From Dehalococcoidia bacterium (GTDB taxonomy: Bacteria > Chloroflexota > Dehalococcoidia > SZUA-161): DNA of 6,069 nucleotides. Within the stretch, counting starts at the first letter, position 1, and each line of letters starts with the position of its first letter. The position numbers were made by a program, and so were the translations under genes. The notes beneath the pieces were generated by a model that saw only the letters and a list, made by a program, of their open reading frames with translations, did not search any database and was not told the DNA's origin. This document shows positions 5,109 to 6,069 of the stretch, one piece after another. Location of the stretch: NCBI GenBank assembly GCA_020344295.1, contig CP070819.1, positions 719,226-725,294 of the forward strand, given 5' to 3'.

Positions 5109-6069
5109 TCAGACGAAGGTCATGCCGATATGTCCCTCTTTCTCCAAATCTGTGAATTCTTCATCTGATACCCCTATAATCTCTTTATAAAAATATTCGT
5201 TATCCTCGCCTAGGCGAGCTGGGCCACGTCGGATGCGTAATGGAGTTCCAGACATCTTCCAGGGCATCCCCGGATACAGATGAGTCCCGCAATCTTCCTG
5301 GGAAGCCCACTCAAAAAATCCTCGTGCCTTCAACTGGGAATCGGTGTAGGCATCATAATAGCTCTCAACGGGGCCAGCTGGAACGCCCTCTGCTTGCAGG
5401 ATGTACATAACCTCAAAGTGATCGCGAGTCAGCGTCCACTCTTCAATATGCTTGTCCAGTTCGTCTTGATACTTGTGGCGGCTTATGATATCAGTAAACC
5501 TCTCCTCCTCAGTCCAGGGCGGATTGCCCATAGCGCGGCATAGCCCATGCCATTCAATATCGTTATGGCAGGTAATAAACACGTAATTCCCTTGATCGGG
5601 TATAAGGTCAGCGGTTCCATGAGCTATTGACTCCCCTTTGCAGCGGTAGCAGCCACAAGGCGCAGCGCTGGAATGTCGGTTTCCCTTGGTTCCCTGACTG
5701 CGCCTGTTCATGTCGTAGTCCATAAGTGCTTGCGCTATCCATGGGAGGAAGGCCTCTGTTTGACTCAGTTCTATTAATTGCCCCTTGCCGGTCTGGTTCC
5801 GGTAATGCAGCGCAGCTAACAGAACAAACGCTCCCTGAGCACCTGCCGCGTGGTCGCATGCAAAAACCATGCTATGCCCCGAGGGGTCAATGTCTAAGTA
5901 GCCTCTCAACATATCGTGCCCCGCATATTGCTCAAAGTTACTCCCAAGGCCACGGTAGTCTCGCCAAGGGCCACTAAGTCCGTATCCTGGAGCACGCAGC
6001 ATGATAATGTCTGGCTTGACCTCCCTCATCTTCTCATAAGTTATACCTAGCTTGTCCATAGCCGAAGGG
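5109..6069 (-). CDS. CaiB/BaiF family III CoA-transferase, N-terminus beyond right edge
   Basis: The frame stays open to the right edge, so the gene is cut off. The ATG at 6059 is internal: the codons before it read Pro-Ser-Ala, and the sequence PSAMDKLGITYEKM matches the usual mid-protein stretch RPxxMxxLGLxYE. About 80-100 N-terminal residues are missing from a family that is normally near 400. These enzymes move CoA between carboxylic acids in the cytoplasm. Counting from that ATG, GYGLSGPWRDYRG (25-37) and CDHAAG (68-73) are family motifs; Asp69 aligns with the catalytic Asp that forms the aspartyl-CoA intermediate. GKGQLIELSQTE (91-102) follows. After CGCYRCKGE (135-143) there is a run of about 13 residues where relatives have a short turn. 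The substrate cannot be told. The gene is convergent with the ferredoxin-like gene. Confidence 0.9.
   Translation of the reverse strand, partial: PSAMDKLGITYEKMREVKPDIIMLRAPGYGLSGPWRDYRGLGSNFEQYAGHDMLRGYLDIDPSGHSMVFACDHAAGAQGAFVLLAALHYRNQTGKGQLIELSQTEAFLPWIAQALMDYDMNRRSQGTKGNRHSSAAPCGCYRCKGESIAHGTADLIPDQGNYVFITCHNDIEWHGLCRAMGNPPWTEEERFTDIISRHKYQDELDKHIEEWTLTRDHFEVMYILQAEGVPAGPVESYYDAYTDSQLKARGFFEWASQEDCGTHLYPGMPWKMSGTPLRIRRGPARLGEDNEYFYKEIIGVSDEEFTDLEKEGHIGMTFV

Noticed and set aside
6057..6059. ATG taken as the start of the CoA-transferase.
   Set aside because: The frame stays open to the edge and the residues on both sides match the middle of family III CoA-transferases, so the true start is outside the window.

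Overview
The window looks like a fragment of an anaerobic bacterial genome. The best guess is an uncultured sediment-type lineage such as Dehalococcoidia (Chloroflexota) or Desulfobacterota. That guess rests only on gene content: a radical-SAM enzyme, a tungsten-type aldehyde:ferredoxin oxidoreductase (AOR), a cysteine-rich ferredoxin-like protein and a family III CoA-transferase. Shine-Dalgarno sites and sigma-70-like promoters are bacterial in style. No rRNA, tRNA, CRISPR array, insertion sequence or attachment site is visible.

Layout, left to right. At 1-19 the Shine-Dalgarno site and first codon of a minus-strand gene run off the left edge, and a good extended -10 promoter for it lies at 51-79. 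A 326-base divergent intergenic region leads to a plus-strand radical-SAM-like protein (330-1652) with a non-canonical CX8CX2C cysteine motif. A hairpin at 1732-1755 separates it from a convergent AOR-family protein on the minus strand (1782-3698). The AOR gene faces away from a plus-strand ferredoxin-like protein (3903-4973) across a compact divergent control region. That region holds two promoters, three direct repeats with core TGTCAA, a 5'-leader hairpin and a G8 Shine-Dalgarno tract. After 135 bases without a gene comes the C-terminal three quarters of a CaiB/BaiF family CoA-transferase on the minus strand (5109 to the right edge).

Adjacent genes alternate in strand all the way across, so none of them share an operon inside the window. 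The tightest functional link is the AOR and ferredoxin-like pair, which share a control region. AORs pass electrons to ferredoxin, and the ferredoxin-like protein has two [4Fe-4S] motifs plus a helix-turn-helix-like N-terminus. It could therefore be an electron partner, a redox sensor that regulates AOR, or both (inference). The CoA-transferase fits a cell that activates organic acids as CoA thioesters; a shared pathway with AOR is possible but not shown. The points most worth following are the unusual radical-SAM motif, the altered active-site motifs of the AOR, the extra cysteine clusters of the ferredoxin-like protein, and the shared control region.
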